NCBI GenBank assembly: GCA_945875585.1
Contig: CAMCLK010000021.1
Span: forward strand, 1-64,000
Length of the DNA: 64,000 nucleotides
Direction of reading: 5' to 3'
DNA from: Candidatus Kuenenia stuttgartensis
Lineage (GTDB): Bacteria > Planctomycetota > Planctomycetia > Gemmatales > Gemmataceae
Positions 38,334 to 47,220 of the stretch are shown piece by piece (within the stretch, counting starts at the first letter, position 1; every line of letters begins with the position of its first letter). The notes beneath the pieces are model-generated. The model had not been told where the DNA came from and made no database searches. It was given only the letters and a program-made list of their open reading frames with translations. The translations under genes were made by a program, and so were the position numbers.

Positions 38334-41006
38334 GTGAGCGCGGACAACACCATCAATCATGTGCCGAATGAACCGGAAAACACGAACCCGAGCCAAGCCA
38401 ACCAATCCCCAGCAGGTGCACTTGGATGGTGTCCAGACGGTTACGAGATCTATAACAGGCTTGGTGCTGGTGGTAATGGCGAGGTTTTCAAGGCTAGGCA
38501 CATAGGCCTCGAGCGGATTGTTGCCCTGAAACGACTGCTGAATGCCGCCGCCAACCGCGAGGAACGAGACCGTTTTTTGGCGGAAGCCCGTGCTGTAGCC
38601 CGATTGGACCATCCCAATATCATCCGCATTCACGATTTCGGCGTCCATGGCGCGGTGGAATGGTACAGCTTGGAATTCTGCCCGAAGGGGAGCCTTGCAG
38701 ACCGACTGCGAGACGGCCCACTCCCTTTGGAAGAAGCATGCAAGACGCTTATCACGATCTCCCACGCGGTGGGTCATGCCCACGCGGCAGGCATCATTCA
38801 CCGTGATATCAAGCCGGGAAACGTACTTATAGCGAGCGGGAATATTTTGAAATTGGCGGACTTTGGTCTGGCCAAATCTACCGACGCCCGCACTTCGCAT
38901 GACAATGCCATTGCCGGCACACCTGCCTACATGGCGCCCGAACAAATCAACGCTCCGGACCACATTGGGCCTGCCACCGATGTTTGGGCTTTGGGCGTGA
39001 TGCTCTACGAATGCCTGACAGGACGTGTTCCATTTACGGGCGTTACTGTCCTGCAAGTGATGCAGCGAATCCAACAGGCTGAACCAATCCCTCCTCGCAC
39101 GATCAACGAAGCCATCCCTACCGACCTCAACACCATCTGCCTGCATGCCCTAAAAAAAGATCCAGATAAAAGGTACAGAACACCAGCCGATTTCGCGGCC
39201 GATCTTGCCGCTTGGCTCGATGGCCGCCCCATTGGCGTTCGCGCCATCACCCGACTGGAACGCGGACTGAAATGGACTCGCCGCAATCCATCGCTGGCAG
39301 GATTACTCACGGCGCTTGCAGGCACCATTGTCGCAGGCACCGCTCTTTCCCTGACCTTTGGCCTGATGGCGCTCGATGAAGCCCGACAGCTTAAGGCTGA
39401 ACAATCTATTTCAAAAAAAGCACTGAATGAGGCACGCCGGCAAGCGCGCCTCACCCGTATGGCCGCTGCTCAAGGGGCATGGGATCGGTTTCAATGGACG
39501 CGGTTTCTAGGCCTGATTAGCCCTGTTGATGACGACACCGAATCAATCTTCGAAGAGCGTTTGTGGAGATCAAGAGCCCAAGAAGGCCGTTCAGTCCTTC
39601 ACGTTTCGTCGCATATTGGCGTTTCAACCATCGACCACAAGAACAGCAAGTGGCCCATTCTGATATCAAATTCTGAAGGCAAAGCACTGTTCCTTGCTGA
39701 AAATGGCACGTCCACCAAGCTCGACCATGAGGGAATTGCCAGCGTACTGAAAACAGACTCTTCTGGTCGCGCTTGGGTACTGAACGATGCTGGTGGTATA
39801 TTTGTTTTTGATGCCAGTGGACAGTGCTTGCACCAAACTCCCGCTGGCCCATGGCAGGGGATGGCGGTAAACGCCAATGGCACATATTTGGCGCGCTGGA
39901 ACGACAAGGCACTTGAAGTTCTCGACGAATCACTCAAGGCTATTGCCACAATTACCGGTAATGCCCCCGCGGCACGTTGGGCCGAAGCCCGCAAATCTCC
40001 ACTGTTGGCCATTGTCTGGAACGCCGAAAAGCGTCTCGACATCTGGCAACCCGGTCGCGCGCTGGTAAGCATCGCAGGAGCAACCACTCCATTTGCTCCA
40101 AGCCCGGAAGGCCTAACGGTAGTTGCCGCCTCAAGAGATAAAATTTACAGGTGGAACACCTCCACTGGGCAACGCGACACCGCGTTCGAACCGCGGTTGG
40201 GGCCTTGCCAGCATTTGGAGTTTTCAAGCGATGGCAGCATACTGGCTAGCGCGGGAGGCACCGAACTTAGGATGCTCGATGGTGTCAAAGGGCGAGGCCT
40301 TCAATTCTGGATGACACCCGGCACTTCTATCGAAGGTTTGAATTTGGCTCCCGACGGAAAACAGTGTCTCACTTGGGGCGATGGGATTGCTCAATTCTGG
40401 AATTGCAACAGTGGTGCCAACCGGCTGATGCGGGGTGTGCAGGGGCCAGCTCATGCCATGTGGCAATCGGACTCGGTCATTCACTTGAGTGCTTCCACAA
40501 ATCAATGGGAACGCCAGTCTACAACAATTTTATCTTTGCCTATTCGATATCAACTGAATGGTTGGATAATTAAAGATATGACTCGAAGTAATGGCCAATG
40601 GCACGTCAAAGGTTTTCGCGGAGATATCGCCACTTCGGGAATTATTCTTGCCGATGGATCTGTTTCTGTATCGACCTGGCCAAATCTTTCAAAACAACAA
40701 CCCGATGGATACAGGTTAACGGAACAAAAACTGGAAAAGTACACCGATGGAATGTGGCAAACTGTGGTTCAACGTACTCAGCCCATTCGCGCCTGGGCCG
40801 TGGATATCAAGAACGGCATCGTAGGAATAGCACTCGACGACGGCCGTATAGAGCGCGTTGACGCAACCACCGGTTCGCCCATTTGGGACGAACCGGGGCC
40901 ACGCCATCCAGTTGCAATGGCCATGTCACCCGATGGGATTGGGGTTGCCACGGCCGATGGATCTGTATGGGTGTGGAATGTTGTCGCACCGCCGACTACT
41001 CGCTAA
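38334..41006 (+). CDS. Membrane Ser/Thr protein kinase with C-terminal WD40-like domain
   Basis: GTG 38334 follows GGGAG at seven bases and gives 890 aa; ATG 38274 would overlap the upstream gene. The Hanks-type kinase domain (~40-305) has the Gly-loop LGAGGNGEVF, the Lys in VALKRL, HRDIKPGN (catalytic loop), ADFGLAK and AYMAPEQ, so it looks active. A transmembrane helix (~320-345, LAGLLTALAGTIVAGTALS) separates it from a long coiled/WD40-like C-terminal region (~430-885) with blades such as PCQHLEFSSDGSILASAG and AMAMSPDGIGVATADG. The beta-propeller probably senses outside the membrane. It converges with, and overlaps by 11 bases, the DUF1559 gene. Confidence 0.93.
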   Translation: MSADNTINHVPNEPENTNPSQANQSPAGALGWCPDGYEIYNRLGAGGNGEVFKARHIGLERIVALKRLLNAAANREERDRFLAEARAVARLDHPNIIRIHDFGVHGAVEWYSLEFCPKGSLADRLRDGPLPLEEACKTLITISHAVGHAHAAGIIHRDIKPGNVLIASGNILKLADFGLAKSTDARTSHDNAIAGTPAYMAPEQINAPDHIGPATDVWALGVMLYECLTGRVPFTGVTVLQVMQRIQQAEPIPPRTINEAIPTDLNTICLHALKKDPDKRYRTPADFAADLAAWLDGRPIGVRAITRLERGLKWTRRNPSLAGLLTALAGTIVAGTALSLTFGLMALDEARQLKAEQSISKKALNEARRQARLTRMAAAQGAWDRFQWTRFLGLISPVDDDTESIFEERLWRSRAQEGRSVLHVSSHIGVSTIDHKNSKWPILISNSEGKALFLAENGTSTKLDHEGIASVLKTDSSGRAWVLNDAGGIFVFDASGQCLHQTPAGPWQGMAVNANGTYLARWNDKALEVLDESLKAIATITGNAPAARWAEARKSPLLAIVWNAEKRLDIWQPGRALVSIAGATTPFAPSPEGLTVVAASRDKIYRWNTSTGQRDTAFEPRLGPCQHLEFSSDGSILASAGGTELRMLDGVKGRGLQFWMTPGTSIEGLNLAPDGKQCLTWGDGIAQFWNCNSGANRLMRGVQGPAHAMWQSDSVIHLSASTNQWERQSTTILSLPIRYQLNGWIIKDMTRSNGQWHVKGFRGDIATSGIILADGSVSVSTWPNLSKQQPDGYRLTEQKLEKYTDGMWQTVVQRTQPIRAWAVDIKNGIVGIALDDGRIERVDATTGSPIWDEPGPRHPVAMAMSPDGIGVATADGSVWVWNVVAPPTTR

Positions 41007-41886
41007 CCACCTCGCCACCACGCGCGGAACCGTATGCCAACCACGCAGTGGGGTTGATGCTGTTGGTAAAAAACCGGGTGGAACCATCTGCCAAAGCCCC
41101 GTTCACACCACCAGAATGCCTGCTGCGCGCATAAAAGTTGGTGGGGTTGGCAGCAGTGGAAACATCACATGGCGGATTTCTTGGAAATGCCGCGCTATTG
41201 CAGTAAGACGCCGTGTAGATACGGTCAGGTGTTGTGGTATTGGGCGGGGCAAATGTGGTGAATCCAGAAGCATCTCCCCACCAGCCAAAGCCGCGCAAAT
41301 CGGAGCCGATTCCCTGAATCACCTCGGCAGCAAACAACGTATTGGACGTGCCGTCAGTAATATCCGTAATGCGGGTACCCTTTCTCTGAGTGTTTCCATT
41401 ACTAAAAATCTTGCCGTTGCTGGCTGCATAAATATTGACTTCTCCATAATTCAGAGCGTAATTATGATTGGTCAATGTACCGATAGGTGTGTTGGGTGTA
41501 TCCGATGGACACGTCAACGTTTTGATCCGCGCAGAAGACACTGCATTATTGGGGGCAGCACCGTACCTGGCACCAGTGGAGTCGTCGCCTCCCCAGTTGA
41601 CATAAATTTTGAATAGTGCTTCCTGCTCGATATAAGGCAACACTAAAACCTGCCATGTTCCCCAACAGCAACTGGCATAGCCAGGAGGCAATTGGCCGTT
41701 GGCGCTTTCATAACTGTGAAGGGCCATTGCCAGTTGCTTCAGATTATTGGTGCAGCTCATGCGGTTGGCCGCTTCGCGCACCTTCTGCACGGCTGGCACC
41801 AAAAGCCCAATGAGCACAGCAATAATAGCAATAACAACAAGTAACTCGATTAACGTGAATGCGTTCCGTGATGCTCGATAAAACAT
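40996..41886 (-). CDS. DUF1559 protein with prepilin-type N-terminus
   Basis: A 296-aa protein with the type IV pilin-like cleavage and methylation motif [20 protein letters not shown], then the DUF1559 domain. Start ATG 41886 (AAGGAGGG nine bases upstream) is chosen over an upstream in-frame ATG. Late motifs SRHSGGVNGALADGSTRFF and TDGTSNTLFAAE are family features. DUF1559 proteins are abundant in planctomycetes and may be pseudopilin-like or surface proteins; function is unproven. A TTG-started lipoprotein is 40 bases upstream, a pairing repeated at 60-61 kb. Confidence 0.93.
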   Translation of the reverse strand: MFYRASRNAFTLIELLVVIAIIAVLIGLLVPAVQKVREAANRMSCTNNLKQLAMALHSYESANGQLPPGYASCCWGTWQVLVLPYIEQEALFKIYVNWGGDDSTGARYGAAPNNAVSSARIKTLTCPSDTPNTPIGTLTNHNYALNYGEVNIYAASNGKIFSNGNTQRKGTRITDITDGTSNTLFAAEVIQGIGSDLRGFGWWGDASGFTTFAPPNTTTPDRIYTASYCNSAAFPRNPPCDVSTAANPTNFYARSRHSGGVNGALADGSTRFFTNSINPTAWLAYGSARGGEVVSE

Positions 41887-41926
41887 GGGAATAATCCCTC
41901 CTTGAATTGGGAATAAGAAATATGAG

Positions 41927-42337
41927 TCATTCAAGTATGATGGACAGGGGATTACCAGGAGCCACCTCGAATTGCAGCTTGGTTTCCGAAGTGGAGGAAT
42001 ACTTGGCAGGCAGATCTTTGAATTGAGGTTTCATGCCACCCGGGCCAGGCATTCCCTGATCTTCAGGCCCTGCAGGCCCAATGGCCGATGAAACTGTCAC
42101 TTTGTACTTACCAGGCAACAACCCAGTGCCTGCTTCAAATTTGAATTTCCCCGCGACAATTGGAGCCGATCCTTCGGAAGCAGGACCGCCAGGACCTGGA
42201 AAAAAGCGGATCGATCCTTTGGCTAGCGGAGTTCCTTTGGGAAATTCGACAACGCCTTCGGCTTGGATTCGGCCATCACCGCCGCATCCCGCCGCACCAA
42301 TGAACGCCAAAAAAATCAATAGAAATGACAAACGCAA
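41927..42337 (-). CDS. Small transthyretin-like lipoprotein paired with DUF1559
   Basis: A 136-aa protein from a TTG start with GGGGGAG seven bases upstream. The signal peptide ends in the lipobox AAGC. The mature part is a carboxypeptidase-regulatory/transthyretin-like beta-sandwich (VVEFPKGTPLAKGSIRFFPG, LLPGKYKVTV) with a Gly/Pro insert (EDQGMPGPGGMKPQFKDLPA) and a C-terminal strand. Such lipoproteins commonly neighbour DUF1559 genes in planctomycetes. Its partner follows in the same operon. Function unknown. Confidence 0.85.
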   Translation of the reverse strand: MRLSFLLIFLAFIGAAGCGGDGRIQAEGVVEFPKGTPLAKGSIRFFPGPGGPASEGSAPIVAGKFKFEAGTGLLPGKYKVTVSSAIGPAGPEDQGMPGPGGMKPQFKDLPAKYSSTSETKLQFEVAPGNPLSIILE

Positions 42338-42622
42338 TGAATAACTCCCCCGTGCAAAGCACGATTAGTACGATGTGAACTAACAATTCGGGAGGGCTAT
42401 TAGACTTTCACCAAAACCGCCGACAAATACAAGTAAAAAATATGAAGGTCTTGCGATTTTCATTTCTCGTTCATGCGACACTGCTCACGCCGCAATCGTC
42501 CACGGTCTATCGCGCGACTCATTAAAATCTTTCGGATTGGGCTGCAATCAACCTAAATTGCAGGCTTTCCGGTGAGCGAAGGCCCCGCTAGATTAGAGTC
42601 CATTGCCAATCCAATCAATCAC

Positions 42623-43552
42623 ATGCGAGTTATCCAACCCATGCTTCTGGGAATCGAAATCGGCGGGACCAAACTTCAAGCCTGCTTGGCTGATAGCCAT
42701 GGCACCATTCATCAGGTTTGGCGCACCACCGTCGATCCGCAATTGCAAGCCGATGGTATTCGCGCAGCCATGCGGTCTGGCCTTCCTGAACTTGCGTCAC
42801 GGTTGCCAGCAGGCCAGAAGATCCGAGGCATAGGCGTTGGCTTTGGCGGCCCGGTTGATGCCCGTACAGGAACCACCATTATTTCCCATCAAATCCATGG
42901 ATGGGAGCAATTCCCCTTGGCAGAATGGCTCCACAATTTGCTGGGAGTAGATGCCATCGTAGGTAACGATGCCGACGTTGCCGGCTTGGGTGAAGCCACC
43001 CGAGGCGCCGGGGTCGGTTACGATCCTGTCTTTTACATCACCGTCGGATCAGGGATTGGTGGTGGGTTGATTTTAAAAGGAAACATTTACTCTGGCTGCG
43101 GCTTGGGGGCCGCCGAAATTGGCCACCTTATGGTCGATCGGCAAGGAACTATCCTCGAGCATGTATCCTCTGGCTGGGGAATCCAGAAGCGATTTGCAGC
43201 CGCTTTGAAGGCGCACCAACCCAACAAGCACCATGCGCAAGTCAACGTGCAGGAAATTGCCAACGCCGCGCGGTCGGGCGACCCACTGGCAAAGGAAGTG
43301 CTTGCCGAGGCCACCGATGCACTAGCGTGGGGCATCTGCCAAGTGGCCGCTCTTATCTGCCCGCGCCGATTTGTCATCGGTGGCGGCGTATCACTGATGG
43401 GCGACGATTTGTTTTTCACACCCGTGCGTGAAGCTGTTAGCCAGCGGGTCTTTCAACCATTTGCTGGCCTTTTCGATATTGTACCCGCCGCACTGGGTGA
43501 GGAAGTCGTTCTTTACGGCGCACTGGCGCTGGCCGCCCAGTCTGCCAAATAA
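42623..43552 (+). CDS. ROK-family sugar kinase/regulator
   Basis: A 309-aa ROK protein. MLLGIEIGGTKLQACLAD is the phosphate-1 loop, GIGVGFGGPVDARTG the family signature, GNDADVAGLGEATRG holds the catalytic Asp, and TVGSGIGGGLILKGNIYSG closes the ATP site. There is no N-terminal HTH, so it is more likely a kinase (for example glucokinase) than a repressor. The zinc-binding cysteines that usually follow the conserved GH (C-x-C-G-x-x-G-C) are absent here (GHLMVDRQGTILEHVSSGWG). Start ATG 42623 is a choice; ATG 42641 is equally possible. It converges with pepT, two bases apart. Confidence 0.88.
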   Translation: MRVIQPMLLGIEIGGTKLQACLADSHGTIHQVWRTTVDPQLQADGIRAAMRSGLPELASRLPAGQKIRGIGVGFGGPVDARTGTTIISHQIHGWEQFPLAEWLHNLLGVDAIVGNDADVAGLGEATRGAGVGYDPVFYITVGSGIGGGLILKGNIYSGCGLGAAEIGHLMVDRQGTILEHVSSGWGIQKRFAAALKAHQPNKHHAQVNVQEIANAARSGDPLAKEVLAEATDALAWGICQVAALICPRRFVIGGGVSLMGDDLFFTPVREAVSQRVFQPFAGLFDIVPAALGEEVVLYGALALAAQSAK

Positions 43553-43554
43553 TG

Positions 43555-44790
43555 TTATCCCCGTACATCGGCCCAGCATGCCGCAAGTTCTAACAACACA
43601 CGGCAGGCAGCGTCCATCTCCTCCAAGCATGTCCATTCGAGCGGAGAATGCGGGTTGTGTTCTCCACACGAAAGGTTGGGGCAAGGCAAGCCTTTCTCGG
43701 TAAACCTGCTGCCATCGGTGCCCCCTCGCACACGGGTTACCCGTGGGGCAACACCGGCCCGGCGCGTGGCCATTTCCGCAAGTGAAACAGCGCGGGGCTC
43801 ACACATAAGGCCATCAGCCATGTTCCGGTATTGGGCGCGGGTTTCCACATCGATGTGAGCGCCGGGAAACTCCAATTCCAGATGCCGCGCCACTTCACGC
43901 AAGAATCGCGCCTGTTCCGCCAAAGCTTCGGTGCGAAAATCGCGCAAGAGAATCTGGATACGCGTTTCCTCTACCCCACCATCAATCCGATAAGGGTGAA
44001 GAAAACCTTGATCTTCGGATGTTGTTTCAGGAGACAACAGTTGCCTTGGAAGGCGATCAATAAAAATACCCGCCAAACGCACCGCGTTCACCATGCGCCC
44101 CTTGGCTATAGACGGGTGAATGTTGATTCCGCGCACTTTAACAATCGCCAAATCAGCAGAAAATGTCGCTGAATCGATCTCCCCTGTACCGCCACCATCG
44201 AGCGTGTATCCAACGCGCGCGCCAAGTTTGGCCAAATCGACATGGTCGGTGCCACGGCCAATTTCTTCATCGCACGTGAAGCAGATACGGATGGTGGGTC
44301 GAGGCAACGTTGGATTCTCAAGCAATCGGCGGGCAGCCTCCATAATGACCGCCACACCGGCTTTGTCGTCGGCACCCAGCAGAGTGGTTCCATCGGAAGT
44401 AATAATGGTTGACCCACGCAACCGGGCCAGCTCAGGATCTTTTGAAGCCCGCAAAACCAAACCGGGCACAGCCGGATAAAATATATCGTCTCCACTGTAA
44501 AGCGCATGCACCACCGGATGCACGCCGTGGCCCGATGTTTCCGGTGACGTATCCACGTGAGCAATCCACGCGATTACCGGAGAAACAGCCCCTTCAGAAG
44601 CCGGTATAGTGGCAAATACAATTCCCTCAGGTGTCTGCTCAACCGACTGGGCCCCCATCGCCTGCAATTCATCGGCAAGCATGCGTCCCAGCACCAGTTG
44701 GCCGGGGCTGCTCGGGTAGGTGGTACTTCCCTCCACCGCCATGGTGTCTACCCGCACATACTTGCAAAACGATTCAAGAAGGCGATTCAT
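43555..44790 (-). CDS. pepT: Tripeptidase T
   Basis: PepT (M20 family, 411 aa) removes the N-terminal residue of tripeptides, with two zinc ions. Family motifs include WIAHVDTSPETSG (first zinc His and catalytic Asp), LLGADDKAGVAV (bridging Asp), FTCDEEIGRGTDHVDL (catalytic Glu pair) and VRGGTDGSRFTEKGLPCPN. ATG 44790 is used because it gives the family N-terminus (MNRLLESFCKYVRVDT) and overlaps the nth stop by four bases. The enzyme is cytoplasmic. Length is normal for the family. Confidence 0.94.
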   Translation of the reverse strand: MNRLLESFCKYVRVDTMAVEGSTTYPSSPGQLVLGRMLADELQAMGAQSVEQTPEGIVFATIPASEGAVSPVIAWIAHVDTSPETSGHGVHPVVHALYSGDDIFYPAVPGLVLRASKDPELARLRGSTIITSDGTTLLGADDKAGVAVIMEAARRLLENPTLPRPTIRICFTCDEEIGRGTDHVDLAKLGARVGYTLDGGGTGEIDSATFSADLAIVKVRGINIHPSIAKGRMVNAVRLAGIFIDRLPRQLLSPETTSEDQGFLHPYRIDGGVEETRIQILLRDFRTEALAEQARFLREVARHLELEFPGAHIDVETRAQYRNMADGLMCEPRAVSLAEMATRRAGVAPRVTRVRGGTDGSRFTEKGLPCPNLSCGEHNPHSPLEWTCLEEMDAACRVLLELAACWADVRG

Positions 44791-45512
44791 GTTTCCCCGT
44801 CCTTTCTGGAACTGGACTTGCGCGACCTGGCAGGCTTGGGAGTCGTCTGTTTCTCTTCCGAAACATTGGCCACACCCACTCGCGGACACATATCGGACAA
44901 AGTGCATCGGGTACACGCAGGCTTGCGCGCATCGCATACGGCGCGACCGTGGTCGATCAGCCTCAGGCTGGTTACAGTCCACACCTCAGCGGGCCACTGC
45001 TGCATCAATTCGTGCTCGACCTTGACCGGATCTTCCTGCTCTGTCAGGCCCAACCTGCGGCTCAACCGCCCCACATGCGTGTCCACTGTAATGCCTGGAA
45101 TACCAAAGCAGTGGCCAAGCACAACATTGGCTGTTTTGCGCCCGACTCCCGGCAGCAGCACAAGGGCCTCCAAGTTGGAAGGCACTTCTCCGCCATGTTG
45201 GTTCACCAGCATCTGGCAACACCCGATAATATTGGTGGCCTTGTTGCGAAAAAAGCCGGTCGATTGAATCAGACTCTCAAGGTCGGCTTGGCTTGCCATC
45301 GCAAATGTCTGTGCATCTGGAAAACGAGCGAAAAGGGCAGGCGTGACCATGTTCACGCGCACATCGGTGCACTGGGCCGAAAGAATGGTGGCTACCAGCA
45401 ATTGCAGCGGAGACTCATAATTCAGCGCGCAACGGCTGTCTGGGTAAAGAACCGCCAGCCGGGTTATGAGTTCGCTAGCCCCAGAGGGCGCTCTTTTATT
45501 GGATTTCTTCAT
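44787..45512 (-). CDS. nth: Endonuclease III (DNA glycosylase/AP lyase)
   Basis: A 241-aa HhH-GPD DNA glycosylase of the Nth family that excises oxidised pyrimidines and cleaves the AP site. The helix-hairpin-helix LPGVGRKTANVVLG carries the catalytic Lys, and VDTHVGRLSRRLGL the catalytic Asp. The C-terminal Fe-S cluster Cys (C-x6-C-x2-C-x5-C) are in CDARKPACTRCTLSDMC. A Lys/Ser/Arg-rich tail of ~30 residues is extra. It is coupled to pepT by ATGA overlap and divergent from the rhomboid gene. Confidence 0.95.
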   Translation of the reverse strand: MKKSNKRAPSGASELITRLAVLYPDSRCALNYESPLQLLVATILSAQCTDVRVNMVTPALFARFPDAQTFAMASQADLESLIQSTGFFRNKATNIIGCCQMLVNQHGGEVPSNLEALVLLPGVGRKTANVVLGHCFGIPGITVDTHVGRLSRRLGLTEQEDPVKVEHELMQQWPAEVWTVTSLRLIDHGRAVCDARKPACTRCTLSDMCPRVGVANVSEEKQTTPKPARSRKSSSRKDGET

Positions 45513-45612
45513 ATCTGGATCGTAGTTTCAGCCAAGCGGGGTTCAAGTCCGGGCGTTGTTGCCTAGCATTGATAGTACGCGTGGCAGGTTGAACGCGTCC
45601 GGAGAACGCCGC

Positions 45613-46524
45613 ATGAGGCAGATTGGTCCGCCATTACCAGCATCCCAAGCATCTACCCTGGCCGATGTTCTATTGGCTGAAGGGATCAAGACCCACCTTG
45701 GTGGTACCCCCAACGGGATGGAAGTCTGGGTTATCGACGAAGATCGCCTGAACCGGGCCAGAGAACTCCTTGCCACGTTTCTGGCAGATCCAGAGGCCTC
45801 GCGCCATGCGGAAGCTCGAAACAAAGCAAAGCAAGTGCGCACGGAAGAAAACAAAACCGAACGCGAATACGAACGATTGCAGCACCGCATCGAAAAGCGA
45901 ATGACTCGAACAGCCCGAGACCAAGTCACCCTCTTTCTGGTGGTGGTATCGGTAGCTGTATCCCTTTTTTCCATTTCCTTGGTCAACCGTCAGGATTCAA
46001 ATCTCGACGCGGGTGCTCCAGAACAGGTCGTGAGGTGGTTGAGTTTCGCAAACCCAACGGCTCACATCGGGAAACCTGAGGCTCAGATTCCTTGGATGGA
46101 ACCTTGGCGCATGGTCACACCCATTTTCCTGCACTTTGGTGTTATGCATCTGGTGTTCAACATGCTGATGCTCATCTCCATGGGGTCGCGGGTGGAGCGA
46201 GCTATTGGCCCCTACCGCTACGCTGCCCTAGTTCTGGCTCTGGCCATATTTTCCAATTTGGCTCAGGGTTTGATGGTGCCCCATCACAATTTTGGTGGCA
46301 TGTCTGGCGTGGTTTACGGCATCTTTGGATTCATATGGGTGCAAATGTCCCGGGCCCCCAGCCGGGGACTCGCTGTTGATGGCCTGACTTCGTTCATTAT
46401 GATGGCTTGGTTTTTTGCCGGATTTTCAAGCCAATTCAATATGGGTGGGGCGGCTGTTGCCAACCATGCCCACGCCGGAGGCCTGCTGATGGGGCTTCTC
46501 ATTGGAGCCGTGTGGACAGACTGA
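45613..46524 (+). CDS. Rhomboid-family intramembrane serine protease
   Basis: A 303-aa protein. ATG 45613 follows GGAGA at seven bases. The N-terminal ~90 residues are a soluble, partly coiled domain reminiscent of the GlpG cytoplasmic domain. About six transmembrane helices follow. Active-site serine is in NFGGMSGVVYGIFG and the catalytic His is in NHAHAGGLLMGLL. The arrangement MTPIFLHFGVMHLVFNM matches the oxyanion/H-x-x-x-N region. Rhomboids cleave membrane proteins; the substrate is unknown. Confidence 0.92.
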   Translation: MRQIGPPLPASQASTLADVLLAEGIKTHLGGTPNGMEVWVIDEDRLNRARELLATFLADPEASRHAEARNKAKQVRTEENKTEREYERLQHRIEKRMTRTARDQVTLFLVVVSVAVSLFSISLVNRQDSNLDAGAPEQVVRWLSFANPTAHIGKPEAQIPWMEPWRMVTPIFLHFGVMHLVFNMLMLISMGSRVERAIGPYRYAALVLALAIFSNLAQGLMVPHHNFGGMSGVVYGIFGFIWVQMSRAPSRGLAVDGLTSFIMMAWFFAGFSSQFNMGGAAVANHAHAGGLLMGLLIGAVWTD

Positions 46525-46629
46525 TCTGGTTTCGGACTTGTTTTTCCTGAATCCCCTGATTATTAGCGCCGCATTCGGCTGGCCCTCGTGCCATCCGCTC
46601 AGGCCAATAGATTCGCAAGGGGGTGTCGC

Positions 46630-47163
46630 ATGGGTATTAAGCCCTGGCTCGCAGGTTTGTCTCTGTTACCGGCTCTCCTGTCTGGTTGTTCGGGAAGTTC
46701 GTGTTTCCTTTGCAAAGATGGTTCAAGCCAAAAGAAGCCTGCCGCGCCACTTCCAGCATGGCAAACTGCGCCTGCGAAAGCGCCCATGCCGCCTCCTGGT
46801 GCAATGCCAGCAAACACGGGAACGTACAGCCCTATTGCAGCACCCAAGTCTGTGACACCCAATCCATTGAGCATGGCTCCACCGGTTTTGTCACCTGCTC
46901 CCAAGGCAGCATTGGCTCCGGCACCAATCCAACCGGTTGGCCTTCCAGAAATTCCCAGCGCGCCAGGCATTCCAGCCACCAGCCTCAATGCGCCGCCACC
47001 GCCATCGCTCACACTGCCTGAACCAACGGCGCCCTACCCTGCGGATCCGGGTCCAGCGTTGCCGCCCATTTCTGCCGGCGCTCCCAACATGCTGCCACCG
47101 CCTCCGGGCGCGCCATCGCTCGACCCAGCACCGCTATCGATCCCAGCGCCACCCGTTCGCTAA
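46630..47163 (+). CDS. Pro/Ala-rich lipoprotein
   Basis: ATG 46630 follows GGGGG at six bases and gives a 177-aa product. The signal peptide ends in a lipobox (LLSGC). The mature part is mainly Pro, Ala and Ser with only a short Cys/Lys segment at its start (SGSSCFLCKDGSSQKK), so it is probably unstructured. It looks like a periplasmic or outer-membrane tether. I recognise no family. A terminator follows within 30 bases. Confidence 0.6.
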   Translation: MGIKPWLAGLSLLPALLSGCSGSSCFLCKDGSSQKKPAAPLPAWQTAPAKAPMPPPGAMPANTGTYSPIAAPKSVTPNPLSMAPPVLSPAPKAALAPAPIQPVGLPEIPSAPGIPATSLNAPPPPSLTLPEPTAPYPADPGPALPPISAGAPNMLPPPPGAPSLDPAPLSIPAPPVR

Positions 47164-47188
47164 CAAAGCAATGAATTGAAAGTATCCA

Positions 47189-47218
47189 AAGCCGCGCACT
47201 GAACGTGCGCGGCTTTTC
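47189..47218. terminator. Bidirectional hairpin terminator
   Basis: AAGCCGCGCAC (47189-47199) and GTGCGCGGCTT (47205-47215) form an 11-bp stem with a 5-base loop, followed by TTCT on the plus strand. It lies between the Pro-rich lipoprotein and the end of the HisA-like gene and could end both transcripts. Confidence 0.75.
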
Positions 47219-47220
47219 TG

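Noticed and set aside
38115-39146. 343-aa minus-strand ORF over the kinase gene
   Set aside because: It is antisense to an intact kinase domain and is a shadow.
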